The notes under the pieces: model-generated | The model's database searches: none | Seen by the model: the letters and a program-made list of their open reading frames with translations, nothing else | What the model was told of the DNA's origin: nothing | Made by a program: the position numbers and the translations under genes | Shown: piece by piece, positions 12,237-13,913 of the stretch | Position numbering within the stretch: position 1 is the first letter of the stretch | Layout: every line of letters starts with the position of its first letter | Source of the DNA: Planctomycetota bacterium | Lineage (GTDB): Bacteria > Planctomycetota > SZUA-567 > H5-PLA8 > CALKMO01 | Length of the DNA: 13,913 bases | Assembly: GCA_026417845.1 (NCBI GenBank) | Contig: JAOACM010000054.1 | Span: 1 to 13,913, forward strand | Direction of reading: 5' to 3'

Positions 12237-13868
12237 TCAACCCATCGTCAGGCGCGCCACGGCGGCCCCTGCCCTCGGCGCCCGGGCCCTTATGACCACC
12301 GTCGCGGACCGGCCTTTCGGGGCGCGCACAACCCACTCCAGCAGTCTCCCGCCGGATCGCGCCTGAAGGTGTCCAAGCTCGATGCGCGTGGCCCCGCAGA
12401 CGCGCTCCGCGTCGCGCCCGATGTCCAGTTCCGCGGTGACGCCCTTCAGATGAGAGAACGACGCGGCCATGCGCGTGACGTAAGTCGGGAGCCCGCCGGA
12501 GTTGGAGACGCGGCAGCGGATTCTGAAGAGCCTCCCGCCGAGCGGTTCGGCCACGGCGTCCCGCATCTCGATCCGCGGCGCATGGCCAGCCAGTTCGAGT
12601 ATGAACTCTGACGCCTTATGCCAGACATCCTTCCGGTCGTCCGGCAGCACGTTCGCCCGGGCGATGGCATCCCAGCCGCCAATCTCCACGGTCCCGAGCT
12701 GCAGATGGGTGAAAGGTTTCCACTGGACGAACGCTTCCGCCTCGGGATGCGCCCGGTGCCATGCCATCGCGGCGCGTTCCATCTCCCGGTATTCCGACCA
12801 AGTGCATTTGAAGATGTGGTCCGTGGAGAACCCCAGGGAATTGAACATGTTGCCCAGTTCAATCTCGAAACCGTACACGCCCATGTGCTCGTAGGCCCAC
12901 TCGGTGAAGTGTCCGTGGAGCCTGTTTGGGAGCGCCCTCTCGTGGCGGTACTCGGCTACGGACCTGGCCGGGAAACCCGTGATCTGCGAGCCGACGCGGG
13001 CCATCTCGCGGAAGTACGCCACATCCTCGCGCGCCATGTCGGAATCTGACTTGGTTGCCGGCGGCCTGAGAGTGCAGTTGGGACCCGTGTGCAGCCCCAG
13101 CATACCGAATATGTTTCCGCGGTCGCAGACGAAATCTGCCAGCGCCCGCGTCTCAGGCTCTGAAAAACCGTACCTGCCGGCGCCGGGCTGAATGTGCCGG
13201 GGCGCCCAGTTCGCGGCCCAGTTCCTGTTGAAGTCGAGGCCGACCGCCTCGGGATCCGAGAAATCCGTTCCGTCCCATTCATGGATCATACCCTCGACGG
13301 CGACGCGATAGGCCGTACCGCCTTCCTCGCCTGGCAGGCGCAGGAGCGTCAGGTCCGGATCGTCGTCGAACGCTACGAACTGACCGTCCGGATCTTTCCA
13401 TCTCATCTGAAGGATCCGTCCATCGCCGTCCACGTCCGAGGGGTACAGCGCGTTGCGCCGTTTCTCCGCCGATTCGCGGCTGCGGATCTGGCGGCGCCTG
13501 ACCAGACACTCCTCAGCCCCATCCACGCTGACCCTCGGCGCAATGTAGAAGACGACCCTGTCCAGCAGGCGGCTTATCTTTGCATCCCGCCCGGCCCCGG
13601 AAAGCAGCCGGTACGCCAGATAGAGCGCCGCGGCCGAACCGGACACCTCGGGCGCGTGGATGTTTCCATGGACCAGATACCCGGGCTTATCCTCCGCCCT
13701 CCCGGCGGCAAAACGGGTTATCTCCAGCATGGGAATCTTCCTGCCAGCCGGGCTGACGCCGATCGAAAGCAGCCGGGCATACCCGGGCTTCCACCGGACC
13801 AGCGCCTTCGCTGCGCGCATCAGTTCGCCGTAGCGGAGAAATTTCGTGAAATCCAGTCGAGGCCTCAT
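12237..13868 (-). CDS. M14-family zinc carboxypeptidase with C-terminal beta-rich domain
   Basis: This 543-residue protein has the metallocarboxypeptidase signature. Zinc ligands are His71 and Glu74 in HGNIHAPE and His260 in GLHTGPN; the substrate-binding Asn-Arg is in DFNRNW (212-217); the catalytic Glu (CPA Glu270) is probably Glu337 in GFEIELGN. An insertion at about 120-205 carries the calcium-loop pattern DVDGDGRI (Asp145, Asp147, Asp149). The part after about 430 looks like a separate beta-sandwich. No signal peptide is present, unusual for M14 enzymes, so it would act inside the cell unless exported another way. Start ATG 13868-13866 has an excellent GGAGG Shine-Dalgarno 7 nt upstream (13880-13876); a GTG five codons earlier is inferior. 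Its promoter lies beyond the contig end. The substrate is unknown. Confidence 0.93.
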   Translation of the reverse strand: MRPRLDFTKFLRYGELMRAAKALVRWKPGYARLLSIGVSPAGRKIPMLEITRFAAGRAEDKPGYLVHGNIHAPEVSGSAAALYLAYRLLSGAGRDAKISRLLDRVVFYIAPRVSVDGAEECLVRRRQIRSRESAEKRRNALYPSDVDGDGRILQMRWKDPDGQFVAFDDDPDLTLLRLPGEEGGTAYRVAVEGMIHEWDGTDFSDPEAVGLDFNRNWAANWAPRHIQPGAGRYGFSEPETRALADFVCDRGNIFGMLGLHTGPNCTLRPPATKSDSDMAREDVAYFREMARVGSQITGFPARSVAEYRHERALPNRLHGHFTEWAYEHMGVYGFEIELGNMFNSLGFSTDHIFKCTWSEYREMERAAMAWHRAHPEAEAFVQWKPFTHLQLGTVEIGGWDAIARANVLPDDRKDVWHKASEFILELAGHAPRIEMRDAVAEPLGGRLFRIRCRVSNSGGLPTYVTRMAASFSHLKGVTAELDIGRDAERVCGATRIELGHLQARSGGRLLEWVVRAPKGRSATVVIRARAPRAGAAVARLTMG

Positions 13869-13894
13869 TCTGTGCCCTCCCACTCGATGCCATC

Positions 13895-13913
13895 CTGTCT
13901 CTTATACACATCT
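13895..13913. other. Untrimmed Nextera transposase end (sequencing adapter)
   Basis: The last 19 bases, CTGTCTCTTATACACATCT, are the Illumina Nextera/Tn5 mosaic-end read-through sequence. They are not genomic, and they mark the physical contig end. Translated leftward they yield the artefact peptide start MCIRDR seen at contig ends. Genomic sequence ends at or just before 13894. Confidence 0.97.

Noticed and set aside
13687..13911. Minus-strand frame starting MCIRDR at the contig end
   Set aside because: Its start lies in the sequencing adapter and it overlaps the M14 peptidase gene in another frame.

Overview
The window is a 13.9 kb piece of a high-GC bacterial genome, by eye well over 60% GC. 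It reads as metagenomic or draft assembly sequence: the last 19 bases (13895-13913) are an untrimmed Nextera transposase end, so the right edge is a true contig end. The left edge cuts through carB. Nothing fixes the phylum. GTG starts (carB, pyrG, guaA), a fused FtcD-FchA protein, a secreted thioredoxin-like protein with a Lys/Asp/Gln-rich tail and a cytosolic-looking M14 carboxypeptidase suggest an uncultured Gram-negative-type lineage, but that is inference.

Left part (1-5527, minus strand): one leftward nucleotide-synthesis operon in the order carA - guaA - pyrG - carB. Three class I (Cys-His-Glu) glutamine amidotransferases stand in a row, and the two carbamoyl-phosphate synthetase subunits are separated by GMP synthetase and CTP synthase. 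carA and guaA overlap by 4 nt, guaA and pyrG are 104 nt apart, and pyrG and carB are separated by 324 nt of non-coding sequence with short repeats. A good sigma-70-like promoter (TTGACT-N16-TATGTT) at 5884-5911 would give carA a structured leader of about 350 nt.

Centre (5528-6729): about 1.2 kb without a credible gene. It holds the divergent promoters, several inverted repeats, and the first copy (6529-6678) of a roughly 150-nt fold-back repeat.

Right part: four plus-strand genes, apparently separate transcription units: an unassigned HELGH zinc metallopeptidase (6730-7785, possibly leaderless), a bifunctional-type formiminotransferase-cyclodeaminase whose cyclodeaminase half looks degenerate (8055-9767), a secreted thioredoxin-fold protein without a redox motif (10022-10666), and a DMT/EamA transporter (11024-11935). 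A leftward M14 carboxypeptidase (12237-13868) converges on the transporter. The convergent gap contains the second copy of the repeat (11924-12072), whose left end supplies the last three codons and the stop of the transporter.

The most novel-looking signal is this two-copy element: matching inverted ends, 150 and 149 nt long, same orientation, and an apical hairpin kept at the same place although its sequence differs. It looks like an uncharacterised ERIC/MITE-like repeat or a structured RNA family. No RNA genes, CRISPR arrays or transposase genes were found.
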